Origin: Blastococcus litoris
GTDB taxonomy: Bacteria; Actinomycetota; Actinomycetes; Mycobacteriales; Geodermatophilaceae
Assembly (NCBI RefSeq): GCF_003075095.1
Contig: NZ_QCZF01000006.1
Location: 225,881 to 289,880 of the forward strand
Length of the DNA: 64,000 bases
Direction: 5' to 3'
The stretch's first letter is position 1, and every line of letters starts with the position of its first letter. Shown in pieces: positions 1 to 8,397 of the stretch. Below the pieces are notes generated by a model. That model had not been told where the DNA came from. It did no database searches and saw only the letters and a program-made list of their open reading frames with translations. Position numbers and translations under genes: made by a program.

Positions 1-554
1 AGGTACTGCGCCGTCCCGACCACCATCCCGGTCCGGGTCAGCGGCGTGGTGTCGCGTGCCTGGGCGATGCCGAAGTCGGTGAGCTTGACGACGCCGTCCG
101 GCCGGACCATGAGGTTGCCCGGCTTGATGTCGCGGTGCACGACGCCGGCCCGGTGCGCGGCGGACAGCCCGTCGGCGGACTGGCTGAGCACGTGCAGCGT
201 CCAGTCGACGGGGAGGGCGCCCTCCTCGTGCAGGATCGTGACGAGCGGTTGCCCCTCGACGAACTCCATGACCAGGAAGGCCAGCTGCTGGGTCCCGGTG
301 TCGTCGACGGTCTCGCCGTAGTCGTAGACCGAGGCGATGTTCGGATGGGTCAGGGCGGCGGTGTGCCGGGCCTCGTTGCGGAAGCGCGCGAGGAAGCTCG
401 GGTCGTTGGTGTACTCGCTCTTGAGCACCTTCGCGGCCACGATCCGGTCGAGGACGTTGTCGCGGGCCTTCCACACCTCGCCCATGCCACCCACCGCGAT
501 GGGGGCGGTGATCTCGTAGCGCCCGGCCAGCAGGCTCCCGGTGGACAGGGCCAT
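1..554 (-). CDS. pknA: Serine/threonine protein kinase PknA (N-terminal part, cut by window edge)
   Basis: This is the N-terminal 184 residues of a Hanks-type Ser/Thr kinase; the rest lies beyond base 1. Visible kinase motifs are the glycine loop (VGGMGEVW), the catalytic lysine region (AAKVLK), the catalytic loop HRDIKPGN and the DFG motif (TDFGIA). The ATG overlaps the TGA of pbpA in an ATGA arrangement, so the two are translationally coupled. Position right after pbpA matches PknA rather than PknB in the mycobacterial order, where these kinases phosphorylate cell-division and peptidoglycan-synthesis proteins. The membrane segment and any C-terminal extracellular domain cannot be seen, so the PknA assignment rests on gene order. 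Confidence 0.9.
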   Translation of the reverse strand, partial: MALSTGSLLAGRYEITAPIAVGGMGEVWKARDNVLDRIVAAKVLKSEYTNDPSFLARFRNEARHTAALTHPNIASVYDYGETVDDTGTQQLAFLVMEFVEGQPLVTILHEEGALPVDWTLHVLSQSADGLSAAHRAGVVHRDIKPGNLMVRPDGVVKLTDFGIAQARDTTPLTRTGMVVGTAQY

Positions 555-1999
555 CAGTTCCCCTGCCCGTTCAGGTAGGCCTCGATGACCTGGCGGGCGA
601 TCGGTGCCGACCGCTCGCCACCGGTGCCGCCCCCGTTGGCCACGAAGACCGCGACGGCGATCTGCGGGTCGTCGGCCGGGGCGAAACCCATGAACCAGGT
701 GTGGTCGGCGACCTCGTCGCTCACCTGCGCCGTCCCCGTCTTGCCGGCGACCTGCACCCCCGCGATGCGGGCGGCGCGGCCGGAGCCGTTCTCGACGACG
801 CTGAGCATCATCTCGGTCAGCTGGTCGGCCACCTCGGCGGAGATCGGCTCCCGCCACTCCTCCGGCTCGGTCGAGTCGATGACCGTGAGGTCGGGGGCCT
901 GCACCTGGTCGACCAGGTAGGGCTTCATCTGCACGCCGTCGTTGGCCACGGTGGCGGCCACCAGGGCGGCCTGCAGCGGGGTCATGCGGACGTCGCGCTG
1001 CCCGATGGAGGTCTGGCCGAGGGCCGCCTCGCTCTCGATCTCCCCGATGCCGCTGGGCTCCACCTTCAGCGGGATGTCGAAGCCCTCGTCGTCCAGCCCG
1101 AACGCCTCGGCCATCTCGCGGATCTTGTCCTCGCCGAGGTCGATCCCCAGCTGGGCGAAGGCGGTGTTGCAGGAGATGGTGAGGGCCTCGATGAGCGGCT
1201 GCTCCTGGGTGGGGCTGCACCGGGAGTTGCCGAAGTTGCGCAGCTGCGTGCTCGTCTGCGGCAGCGTCAGGATGTCGGGCGCCGGGATGACGGTGTCGGG
1301 CGTACGCCCCTCCTCGAGCGCCGCCGCCGACACGATCACCTTGAACAGCGAGCCGGGCGGGTAGTTGTCGCCGATGGCGCGGTTCAGCCGCGGGTCCGGG
1401 TCGGCGGCCTCCAGCTCGTCCCAGTAGGCGCGGATGTCGGCCGGGTCGTGGCTGGACAGCCGGGTCGGGTCGTAGCTGGGCGTGCTGGCCATGCCGAGGA
1501 TCGCCCCGGTCTGCGGGTCCAGCGCCACGACGGCGCCGGTCACGCCCTCGAGACCGGCCATGGCGGCCTCCTGGACGGCGGGGTCCAGGGTGAGGACGAC
1601 GTCGCCGCCGGCGGGGTCGCGCCCGGTGAACATGTCGGCCAGACGCCGGAACGTGAGGCGGGGGTCGGTGCCCGCCAGGATCTCGTTCTCGGCGTACTCG
1701 AGCTGCGAGTTGTTGTAGATCAGCGAGTGGTACCCGGTCACCGCCGCGTACAACGCGCCCTGCGGGTAGTTGCGCAGGTACTTCAGCCGGCCGTCGGTGG
1801 GCACCGACTCGGCGATCGCGGTGCCGTTGACGATGATCGCCCCGCGCTCGCGGTCGTACTCCGCGGCCAGCACGCGGGTGTTGGACTGGTTCGTCCGCAG
1901 CTCGTCGGAGCGGACCACCTGGATCCAGTTCACGTTGACGATCAGCAGCGTGAACAGCACGAGCACGCTGATCGCGACGCGGCGCAGGGGTGCGTTCAC
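554..1999 (-). CDS. pbpA: Class B penicillin-binding protein PbpA (peptidoglycan transpeptidase)
   Basis: The 481-residue product is a D,D-transpeptidase that cross-links peptidoglycan outside the membrane as partner of the SEDS protein encoded just upstream. Residues 7-28 form one N-terminal membrane anchor. The penicillin-binding motifs are all present: SLFK with the acylated serine near residue 217, SCN near 276 and KTG near 418. The start is a GTG that overlaps the rodA stop (GTGA); reading further upstream in this frame only enters the antisense of rodA. The length is close to the roughly 490 residues of mycobacterial PbpA. It is expected to be controlled by the co-transcribed kinase and PstP phosphatase. 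Confidence 0.95.
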   Translation of the reverse strand: MNAPLRRVAISVLVLFTLLIVNVNWIQVVRSDELRTNQSNTRVLAAEYDRERGAIIVNGTAIAESVPTDGRLKYLRNYPQGALYAAVTGYHSLIYNNSQLEYAENEILAGTDPRLTFRRLADMFTGRDPAGGDVVLTLDPAVQEAAMAGLEGVTGAVVALDPQTGAILGMASTPSYDPTRLSSHDPADIRAYWDELEAADPDPRLNRAIGDNYPPGSLFKVIVSAAALEEGRTPDTVIPAPDILTLPQTSTQLRNFGNSRCSPTQEQPLIEALTISCNTAFAQLGIDLGEDKIREMAEAFGLDDEGFDIPLKVEPSGIGEIESEAALGQTSIGQRDVRMTPLQAALVAATVANDGVQMKPYLVDQVQAPDLTVIDSTEPEEWREPISAEVADQLTEMMLSVVENGSGRAARIAGVQVAGKTGTAQVSDEVADHTWFMGFAPADDPQIAVAVFVANGGGTGGERSAPIARQVIEAYLNGQGN

Positions 2000-3411
2000 G
2001 GGGTGACCACCTCGGTGGGTGCCTCCCCCAGGCGCGGCGGCGGCGAGCCGTGCGGCGTGGCCGGGCGGCGGGCCGCGTCGCTGATCCGGACCAGCAGCGC
2101 GACGAGCACGAAGTTGGCGACCAGCGACGAGCCGCCGTAGGCGAGGAACGGCGTGGTGAGGCCGGTGAGCGGCAGCAGGCCGGTCACCCCGCCGAGGACG
2201 ACGAACACCTGCCAGGCGATCGCGAACGACAGGCCCGCGGCGAGCAGCTTGCCGAAGGCGTCGCGCACGACCAGCGAGGTGCGCAGGCCGCGCTCGACGA
2301 GGATCAGGTACACCACGATGACCGCGACCAGGCCGAAGAGGCCGAGCTCCTCGCCGACGGCGGCCGCGATGAAGTCGCTCTTGGCCACCGGCACCTGGTC
2401 GGGCCGCCCCCCGCCGAGGCCGGCACCGAAGATGCCGCCGGTGCCCAGGCCGAACAGCGACTGGACCAGCTGGTAGCCGGCGCCGTCCTGGTAGGCGAAG
2501 GGGTCCAGCCAGGTGTCGACGCGGGCCCGGACGTGGCCGAAGACCTGGTAGGCGATGAAGGCGCCACCGGCGAACAGGCCGACGCCGATCAGCAGCCAGC
2601 TCGACCGCTCGGTGGCGACGTAGAGCATCACGACGAAGATCCCGAACAGCAGCAGGGAGCTGCCCAGGTCGCGCTCGAAGACCAGCACGAGGATCGACAG
2701 GACCCAGGCGAGCAGCACCGGCCCGAGGTCGCGGCCGCGCGGCAGCTCGATGCCCGCGACCCGGCGGCTGGCCAGGGCGAGCACGTCGCGCTTGTCGACG
2801 AGGTAGGCGGCGAAGAAGACGACGAGGCAGATCTTCGCGAACTCGCCCGGCTGGATGGAGAAGCCGGCCAGCCGGATCCAGATCTTGGCGCCGTTGACCT
2901 CCGACAGGGACGCCGGGAGGACCGCCGGCAGGGCGAGCAGCGCCAGCCCGGCGAGCGCCAGCGTGTAGGCGTAGCGGGAGAGGGTCCGGTGGTCCTTCAC
3001 GAACACCAGGAAGGCGACGAACAGCGCGACCCCGAGCGTCGCCCAGACCAGCTGGACCGGGGCGTCCTCGCGGGTCACGTTGCTCTCGATCTGCTCCGCG
3101 GCGAGGTCGAGGCGGTGGATGACGGTGAGTCCCAGCCCGACGAGCAGGGCCACCGCGGGCAGGATCAGCGGGTCGGCGTAGGCCGCCCACTTGCGGATGA
3201 CCAGGTGGGCGACCACCCACAGGGCCGTGATCCAGGCGCTGAAGCCCGCCATCTCGGGGCGCAGCGAGCCGGTGATGGTCAGGTCGACGATGCACTGCGC
3301 GACCACGGTGATGAGGACGGCGAAGCCGAGGAGCACCGCCTCGGTGCCGCGCCGGGTGGGCAGCGCGGTGCCGGCCGCGGCTCCGCGGGGGTCGGTCACC
3401 GGGCCGGCCAT
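1996..3411 (-). CDS. rodA: SEDS-family peptidoglycan glycosyltransferase RodA/FtsW
   Basis: This 471-residue polytopic membrane protein belongs to the SEDS family, which polymerises glycan strands from lipid II with a class B PBP. Roughly ten to twelve hydrophobic segments run through the sequence. Family-typical stretches are visible, such as the FSIQPGEFAK segment, the FERDLGSSLL segment and the C-terminal FLAYGGSS motif. Its ATG overlaps the pstP stop (ATGA), and its own stop overlaps the pbpA start, so the SEDS/PBP pair is translationally coupled. The assignment as the operon's RodA homologue (also called FtsW-like in this locus) follows from family and synteny. Confidence 0.94.
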   Translation of the reverse strand: MAGPVTDPRGAAAGTALPTRRGTEAVLLGFAVLITVVAQCIVDLTITGSLRPEMAGFSAWITALWVVAHLVIRKWAAYADPLILPAVALLVGLGLTVIHRLDLAAEQIESNVTREDAPVQLVWATLGVALFVAFLVFVKDHRTLSRYAYTLALAGLALLALPAVLPASLSEVNGAKIWIRLAGFSIQPGEFAKICLVVFFAAYLVDKRDVLALASRRVAGIELPRGRDLGPVLLAWVLSILVLVFERDLGSSLLLFGIFVVMLYVATERSSWLLIGVGLFAGGAFIAYQVFGHVRARVDTWLDPFAYQDGAGYQLVQSLFGLGTGGIFGAGLGGGRPDQVPVAKSDFIAAAVGEELGLFGLVAVIVVYLILVERGLRTSLVVRDAFGKLLAAGLSFAIAWQVFVVLGGVTGLLPLTGLTTPFLAYGGSSLVANFVLVALLVRISDAARRPATPHGSPPPRLGEAPTEVVTP

Positions 3412-4811
3412 CAGTCGGCCTCCCGGCAGTTCTCCCCCGGCTCGGACGACGCCGTCGTCCGGGCCGACGTGGACGGCGTGGCGGTGGCCCCGGCCGCCGG
3501 CGCGTCGGTCGCCGGGGTCCCCGTGGGCAGCGGGGCGCCCGGGTCCGGCGTCGGCGCCGCGGACGGAGACGGCGAGGGCTGGGAGGAGCCGGTGACCCGG
3601 CAGGGCGGCAGCCGCTGGTCGTGCAGGGCGGCGAGGATCCGGTCGGCGTCCTCGGCGTCGTCGGCGGTGATGCCGCCGCGGACCCGGTTGCGCGCCGCCG
3701 GGGTGAGGTCGCCGACCGCGAGGCCGGTGTCGCGGTCGAGCTCGAAGAAGTCGAAGCCGACGATGGAGACGTCCAGGCCCCGGAAGACGGCGACCTGCTC
3801 GTCCTCGCCGGTGCCGTCGACGCCCACGAACCAGTGCCCGAGGGCCCACACGTACGTTCCGACAGCTCCCGCGACGAGCACCACGAGAGCTGCCACCGCC
3901 ACCAGGAGAAGTCGCAGCGGGCGGCGGCGGGCGGAGGGGCCGCCGCCCGTCGGCGGTGTAGGTGGTGGCGGTGCCGTGGGCTGCGGATCGGCGAGGGCCG
4001 CGCGGCCGGCGGCCGACCGGGCGTCGACCTGGCGCTGACCGATGTTGTCCCCGGCGGCGCCGTCGATCACCGGGTCCAGCCGTCCGCGGCCGCCGTCGTC
4101 CTCGACGACGTCGGCCACGATCACGGTGATGTTGTCCGGGCCGCCGCTGCGCAGCGCCAGCTCGATGAGCCGGTCGGCCGTCGACTGGGGGTCCGGGTCC
4201 TGGAGCGCCGAGGCCAGGGTCTCCTCGCTGACCACTCCGGACAGGCCGTCGGAGCACAGCAGGTAGCGGTCGCCGGCGCGGGCCTCGCGCATCGAGAGGT
4301 CCGGCTCGACCTCCTGCCCGTTGAGCGCGCGCAGGAGCAGCGAGCGCTGCGGGTGGCTGTTGGCCTCCTCGGCGGTGATCCGGCCGTCGTCGATCAGCGT
4401 CTGGACGAACGTGTCGTCGTGGGTGATCTGCGAGAGCTGGCCGTCGCGCACCAGGTAGGCCCGGGAGTCGCCGACGTGGCAGAGGGCGAGGCGGCCGCCG
4501 GCGAACAGGATCGCGGTGAGGGTGGTGCCCATGCCCTCGAGCTGCGGCGACTCGCGGATGACCTCGCGCAGGTGCTCGCTGCCCTCGAACACCGCCTCGC
4601 GCAGGGCCTGGAGCATGTCGCCCGAGGGCGCGTCGTCGTCGAGGTGCTCCAGCGCGGCGATGACCACCTTGCTGGCCACGTCGCCGGCCGCGTGCCCGCC
4701 CATGCCGTCGGCGACGGCGAGCAGGCGCGGGCCGGCGTAGACGGAGTCCTGGTTGTTGCCGCGGATCAGTCCGCGGTCCGAGCGCGCCGCATACCTCAGG
4801 ACGAGGCTCAT
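3411..4811 (-). CDS. pstP: PP2C-family Ser/Thr phosphatase PstP
   Basis: This metal-dependent phosphatase of 466 residues reverses phosphorylation by the PknA/PknB kinases. The catalytic PP2C domain spans about residues 1-240 and carries the metal-binding motifs DGMGGH, GDSR, DGLSG and GGPDN. A proline-rich linker follows, then one membrane segment near residues 300-322, an extracytoplasmic domain, and a Pro/Ser/Thr/Ala-rich tail ending in NCREAD. The start chosen is the ATG giving MSLVLRYAA, the usual beginning of this family; longer readings upstream enter the antisense of fhaB. It overlaps rodA by four bases. The architecture matches mycobacterial PstP, although the tail here is unusually rich in Ala, Thr and Pro. 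Confidence 0.95.
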   Translation of the reverse strand: MSLVLRYAARSDRGLIRGNNQDSVYAGPRLLAVADGMGGHAAGDVASKVVIAALEHLDDDAPSGDMLQALREAVFEGSEHLREVIRESPQLEGMGTTLTAILFAGGRLALCHVGDSRAYLVRDGQLSQITHDDTFVQTLIDDGRITAEEANSHPQRSLLLRALNGQEVEPDLSMREARAGDRYLLCSDGLSGVVSEETLASALQDPDPQSTADRLIELALRSGGPDNITVIVADVVEDDGGRGRLDPVIDGAAGDNIGQRQVDARSAAGRAALADPQPTAPPPPTPPTGGGPSARRRPLRLLLVAVAALVVLVAGAVGTYVWALGHWFVGVDGTGEDEQVAVFRGLDVSIVGFDFFELDRDTGLAVGDLTPAARNRVRGGITADDAEDADRILAALHDQRLPPCRVTGSSQPSPSPSAAPTPDPGAPLPTGTPATDAPAAGATATPSTSARTTASSEPGENCREAD

Positions 4812-4884
4812 GCATCCACCTCGCTGGCGCTCGGGGGGCGCGTGCGCCCGGTAGCTGTCCTCATGTCGGTGCCGGCACGTGCGG

Positions 4885-5352
4885 TCACGTGCGCAGCTCC
4901 AGGGCAGTCTGCCCGATGCGGATCGGCTGACCGGGACCGACCAGCAACGGTCCCTGGACGCGCTGCTGGTCGAGGTAGGTGCCGTTGGTGGAACCCAGGT
5001 CCTCCACGTACCACTGGCCGCCGCGGTTGGTGAGGCGCGCGTGCCGCGAGCTGGCGAAGTCATCGGTGAGGACGAGGGTCGAGTCGTCGGCCCGGCCGAT
5101 GAGGATCGGCTGGTCGCCGAGGGTGATCTTCGTGCCGGTCAGCGGGCCCGCCGTGACCACGAGGGTCTTGGGCCCGCGCTGACCCCGCTTGCGGCCGGTG
5201 ACCGCCGCGGCGGCGCGCGGCGGGACCGAGGCGACCCGGCCGGTGCGGCCACCGAAGAGGTCGGCCCGCACCACGCGGAAGGCCGCGAAGATGAACAGCC
5301 AGAGCAGCAGCAGGAACCCGAAGCGGAAGACCTGCAGGACGATCTCGCTCAC
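4885..5352 (-). CDS. fhaB: FHA-domain protein FhaB (FipA)
   Basis: This 155-residue protein has one N-terminal membrane helix (about residues 8-28) and a C-terminal FHA domain (about 75-145) that binds phosphothreonine. The FHA signature residues are visible as LIGR, SSRHAR and GSTNGTY. In mycobacteria this protein bridges the PknA/PknB kinases with division proteins. The start codon is GTG, and the gene ends 16 bases after fhaA in the same direction, so it is part of the operon. A 73-base gap separates it from pstP, the largest gap in the cluster. Confidence 0.93.
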   Translation of the reverse strand: MSEIVLQVFRFGFLLLLWLFIFAAFRVVRADLFGGRTGRVASVPPRAAAAVTGRKRGQRGPKTLVVTAGPLTGTKITLGDQPILIGRADDSTLVLTDDFASSRHARLTNRGGQWYVEDLGSTNGTYLDQQRVQGPLLVGPGQPIRIGQTALELRT

Positions 5353-5368
5353 GGCAGCAACAGCCCTG

Positions 5369-6202
5369 TCACTGGCCGTCCTGGCGGTACACCAGCACCG
5401 AGTGACCGATCCGGATGACGTCGCCGTCGGAGAGCGCGTGCCGGTTGACGCGACGGCCGTTGACCAGCGTGCCGTTGGTGGAGCCGAGGTCCTCGACCGT
5501 CGCCGTCCCGCCCTCGAGGACGACGTCGACGTGCTTGCGGCTGACGCCGGTGTCCGGGAGCCGGATGTCGGCCTCCGTGCCGCGCCCGATGACGTTGCGG
5601 CCGTGGGTGAGCTCGTGGCGGGTGCCGGGGCCGTCGACGACGAGGACGTGCGTGGCGCCCGGGCGGCTGCCGGCGCGGCCGGTGAACGACGGGCCCTGCT
5701 TGCCGGTGTCCGTCGCCGTGCGCCCGCGCAGCGGCGGGAGCGGGGGCAGGGGCGGCAGCGGCGGGTGGGCGCCGGTCGCGGGGCGCGGGGGAGCGGCCAC
5801 CGCGAAGTCGTCGCGCGAGGGGGGTCGCGCCGGGTCGGCGACGTGCGAGCTGACCTCGAAGACGCCGGTGGGCAGGTCGGCGTCCTGCTCGAGGCGCACC
5901 GTCACCTTGTCGAAGACCTGGTAGCCCTCGTCGTCGATGTGCTCGGCCACCATGTCGGCGAGCTCGCCGGCCAGCTGGTCCGACCACTGGCCCAGGTGCT
6001 CGAAGTCCGTGCGGCCCAGGGTCACGACGTAGACGTTGGGCGCGAGCACGCGGCCCTCACCCATCACCGACCTCTGCTCGTCGGCCTCCCGCTGGAGGGC
6101 CTTGGCGATCTCGGCCGGGTGCACCTTGCCCTTGAAGATGCGGGCGAACGCGAGGCCGACCATGCCCTCGAGGCGTCGCTCGAAGCGCTGCAGCACACCC
6201 AC
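5369..6202 (-). CDS. fhaA: FHA-domain protein FhaA (DUF3662-FHA)
   Basis: The protein (277 residues) starts with the DUF3662 domain (about residues 1-115, MGVLQRFERRLEG), continues with a proline-rich linker containing repeated PPLPPL units, and ends with a phosphothreonine-binding FHA domain (about 190-270; IGRG, SRKHV, GSTNGT). In mycobacteria FhaA is a kinase substrate and binds the phosphorylated pseudokinase domain of MviN, restraining lipid II export. The GTG start was chosen because AGAGGAG sits about five bases upstream; longer readings in frame cross the tRNA gene on the other strand. It is the first gene of the cell-wall operon. The linker is shorter than in M. tuberculosis FhaA, whose full length is about 527 residues. 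Confidence 0.93.
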   Translation of the reverse strand: MGVLQRFERRLEGMVGLAFARIFKGKVHPAEIAKALQREADEQRSVMGEGRVLAPNVYVVTLGRTDFEHLGQWSDQLAGELADMVAEHIDDEGYQVFDKVTVRLEQDADLPTGVFEVSSHVADPARPPSRDDFAVAAPPRPATGAHPPLPPLPPLPPLRGRTATDTGKQGPSFTGRAGSRPGATHVLVVDGPGTRHELTHGRNVIGRGTEADIRLPDTGVSRKHVDVVLEGGTATVEDLGSTNGTLVNGRRVNRHALSDGDVIRIGHSVLVYRQDGQ

Positions 6203-6373
6203 AGTCGCTCCTCTGCGCTCGGTCGGTCGTCCAGCTGTCCCAACGGTGATCGTAGCCGGGACGTGCCCTGCTGACCGGCCGGTAACTCGCCGGTACGTCA
6301 CACCTGTCCCATGCGTCGTCGACATCGACCGGGGAACGACCCACCCCCCGGCCGGGTCACGGTCTCCGACTGC

Positions 6374-6379
6374 TAATCT
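6374..6379 (+). promoter_or_regulatory. Candidate -10 element for tRNA-Leu
   Basis: TAATCT lies twelve bases before the first base of tRNA-Leu, in a locally AT-richer stretch. No convincing -35 hexamer is visible, so this is a weak call based on position and base composition. Confidence 0.35.
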
Positions 6380-6391
6380 CTGCGGGCGCCA

Positions 6392-6477
6392 GGGCAAGTG
6401 GCGGAATGGCAGACGCGCACGGTTCAGGTCCGTGTGTCCGAAAGGACGTGGGGGTTCAACTCCCCCCTTGCCCACCA
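6392..6477 (+). tRNA. tRNA-Leu (anticodon CAG)
   Basis: The 86-base cloverleaf has a perfect seven-pair acceptor stem (GGGCAAG with CTTGCCC), an encoded 3' CCA, a T arm with GGTTCAACTCC, and an anticodon loop TTCAGGT with CAG at 6425-6427. The long variable arm (GTCCGAAAGGAC) is typical of class II leucine tRNAs. Location beside fhaA matches the leuT position in Mycobacterium and supports the synteny with the oriC-proximal region. Confidence 0.97.
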
Positions 6478-6493
6478 CGAGCACGATCACCAG

Positions 6494-6526
6494 GGATGCC
6501 GGGAGCCCGTCAGGGCCCCGGCATCC
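6494..6526 (+). terminator. Stem-loop terminator after tRNA-Leu
   Basis: GGATGCCGGG pairs perfectly with CCCGGCATCC; inside, GCCC pairs with GGGC after a one-base bulge, leaving a GTCA tetraloop. It lies 17 bases after the tRNA and just before the stop of the convergent histidine kinase, so it may act for both. There is no U-tract, as usual in actinobacteria. Confidence 0.7.
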
Positions 6527-6540
6527 GTCGTCCCGCCCGG

Positions 6541-7641
6541 TCAGGCGGCGGCCGGCAGCCGGACCGTGACGCACAGGCCCCCCGTGGGCCGGGCCGCGAG
6601 GGCGAGCGTCCCCCCGTGGGCCCGCGCGATGCGCTCGACGATGGCGAGGCCGAGGCCCGCACCGTCGTGATCGGTGCGGACGCGCTCGGTGCCCCGCTGG
6701 AACGGTTCGGTGAACGTGGCGACCCGCCGCGCGTCCAGCTGCGCCCCGGTGCTCTCGACGACGAGGGTCGCGACCCCGCCGCGCGCGCTCGTCCGCACCC
6801 GCACGGTGCCCCCGGCGGGGAGGTTGTGGACCACCGCGTTGTGCAGCAGGTTCGTCACCAGCTGCAGCAGCAGCGGGTGCGAGCCCGGCGCGACCGCCGT
6901 CCCGCCCGAGGTCTCGACGCCGACGCCGCGTCCCTCCGCGAGCGGCAGGAGGGTCTCGGCGGCCTCCTCCGCCACCAGGGAGAGGTCCACGGGTTCCGGC
7001 GCGAAGGACCCCTGCTCGGCGCGGCTGAGCAGCAGCAGCGCCTCGGTGAGGTCGATGGCGCGGGTCGTGACGGCGTGCAGCCGTTCGACGAGCCGGGCGG
7101 CGTCCCGGTCCGGGTCCTCGCGGGCCACGTCGAGCAGCGTGCGCATGACCGTCAGGGGCGTGCGGAGCTCGTGCGAGGCGTTGGCGGCGAAGCGGCGCTG
7201 CTCGTCGACGTGGGCCTCGAGCCGCCCGAGCATGCCGTCGAAGGCGTCGGCGAGCTCGCGGAACTCGTCCTGGCGCCCGGGCAGCGCGATCCGGTGCGAG
7301 AGCGAGCCCTGCGCCGCCAGCCGCGTCGCCTCGGTGATGCGGGTCAGCGGCGCGAGCATCCGGCCGGCGAGGAACCAGCCGCCCGCCAGCCCGAGCAGGA
7401 GCAGGAATGCCAGCGCCGCGGCCGCGCGCGGGACGAAGGCGCGCTCGAGGTCGGACCGGTTGGGGACGAACAGCCCGGGGCCTGGGCCCCGTGCGTCGCC
7501 GGTGACGAGCACGCCGTCCGGCACGTACCGCAGGAGGAACAGCCACACGACGGCCAGGAGCAGGGCACCGGCGAGCACCAGGAAGCCCGCGTAGCTGAGG
7601 GCGAGCTTCAGCCGGGCGCTCGGGCCCGGCGGCCTACCCAC
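6541..7641 (-). CDS. Two-component sensor histidine kinase
   Basis: This inner-membrane sensor kinase of 366 residues has two membrane helices (about residues 12-38 and 72-94) that frame a short extracellular loop of about 35 residues, then a HAMP domain, a HisKA domain with the phosphorylated His157 in FAANASHELRTPL, and a HATPase domain with N-box HNAVVHN and G-box DGAGLGLAI. The GTG start overlaps the end of the response regulator by eight bases, so the two are co-expressed. The short sensor loop suggests detection in or at the membrane. The VanY-like gene divergent from this pair makes a role in cell-wall response a reasonable inference, similar to VanRS. Confidence 0.93.
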   Translation of the reverse strand: MGRPPGPSARLKLALSYAGFLVLAGALLLAVVWLFLLRYVPDGVLVTGDARGPGPGLFVPNRSDLERAFVPRAAAALAFLLLLGLAGGWFLAGRMLAPLTRITEATRLAAQGSLSHRIALPGRQDEFRELADAFDGMLGRLEAHVDEQRRFAANASHELRTPLTVMRTLLDVAREDPDRDAARLVERLHAVTTRAIDLTEALLLLSRAEQGSFAPEPVDLSLVAEEAAETLLPLAEGRGVGVETSGGTAVAPGSHPLLLQLVTNLLHNAVVHNLPAGGTVRVRTSARGGVATLVVESTGAQLDARRVATFTEPFQRGTERVRTDHDGAGLGLAIVERIARAHGGTLALAARPTGGLCVTVRLPAAA

Positions 7642-8311
7642 GGGCGTCGGTGCCGGGGTCGATCCGGTACCCCACGCCCGGCACGGTGGCGATGACCCAC
7701 GGCTCGCCGAGCCGCTTGCGCAGCGCCGACACGGTGATCCGCACGGCGTTGGTGAACGGGTCGGCGTTCACGTCCCAGGCCCGTTCGAGCAGCTCCTCGG
7801 CGCTGACCACGCCGCCCTCCGCGGCGACCAGCACCTCGAGCACGGCGAACTGCTTCCGGGTGAGCGCGACGTGGCGGCCGTCGCGCTGGACCTCCCGTCG
7901 GAACGGGTCGACGCGCAGCCCGGCGATCTCCCGCACCGGCGGCCGGACGTGCGCGCGCCGGCGGTCGAGCGCCCGGAGCCTGAGCACCAGCTCCCGCAGC
8001 GCGAACGGCTTGGTCAGGTAGTCGTCGGCCCCCAGCTCGAAGCCGGAGGCCTTGTCGTCGAGCCGGTCCGCGGCGGTGAGCATCAGGATGGGCAGGCCGC
8101 TGCCCGACGCGACGATGCGGGCGGCGATCTCGTCCCCGGACGGGCCCGGGACGTCGCGGTCGAGCACGGCGACGTCGTAGGTGTTGACCTCGAGCAGTTC
8201 GAGGGCGGTGTGCCCGTCGCCGGCGAGGTCGGCGGCGATCGCCTCGAGGCGCAGGCCGTCGCGGATCGCCTCGGCCAGCAGGGGTTCGTCCTCGACGACC
8301 AGCACGCGCAC
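7634..8311 (-). CDS. OmpR/PhoB-family response regulator
   Basis: This 225-residue regulator has an N-terminal receiver domain with acidic pocket residues in VEDE, phospho-acceptor Asp51 in VLDRDVPG and the conserved lysine in LTKPF. A C-terminal winged-helix DNA-binding domain (about residues 125-220) ends in the typical VPGVGYRID. GTG is the start. It is transcribed ahead of its cognate kinase and diverges from a D,D-carboxypeptidase gene. A cluster of CGTAT half-sites between the two genes is a candidate binding site, so it probably regulates both itself and the peptidase. Confidence 0.94.
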   Translation of the reverse strand: MRVLVVEDEPLLAEAIRDGLRLEAIAADLAGDGHTALELLEVNTYDVAVLDRDVPGPSGDEIAARIVASGSGLPILMLTAADRLDDKASGFELGADDYLTKPFALRELVLRLRALDRRRAHVRPPVREIAGLRVDPFRREVQRDGRHVALTRKQFAVLEVLVAAEGGVVSAEELLERAWDVNADPFTNAVRITVSALRKRLGEPWVIATVPGVGYRIDPGTDARG

Positions 8312-8330
8312 GCGCCGAGGTTAGAGAGCT

Positions 8331-8367
8331 GGGCGTATCGCCGACGTATGCAGAAGCGCATACGCCC
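8331..8367. promoter_or_regulatory. Nested inverted repeat, candidate response-regulator operator
   Basis: GGGCGTAT (8331-8338) mirrors ATACGCCC (8360-8367), and within it CGTATGC (8345-8351) mirrors GCATACG (8358-8364) around six bases. This gives three CGTAT half-sites in the 86-base gap between the divergent response regulator and the carboxypeptidase. OmpR-family regulators commonly bind repeated half-sites of this size; the link to this regulator is inference. Confidence 0.55.
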
Positions 8368-8397
8368 CGGCAACACGCTCCGGCCTTGGCTGCCGGC

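Noticed and set aside
4866-4892. Additional CACGTG-containing sites (for example around 4877, 8871, 16036 and 44735) as parS copies
   Set aside because: They lack the flanking GTTC/GAAC arms; only the two sites at 14331 and 30325 are full palindromes.
8386-8397. TTG start four codons upstream of the chosen ATG of the VanY-type gene
   Set aside because: ATG is the stronger start and no ribosome-binding site favours the TTG; the effect on the protein is only four residues.
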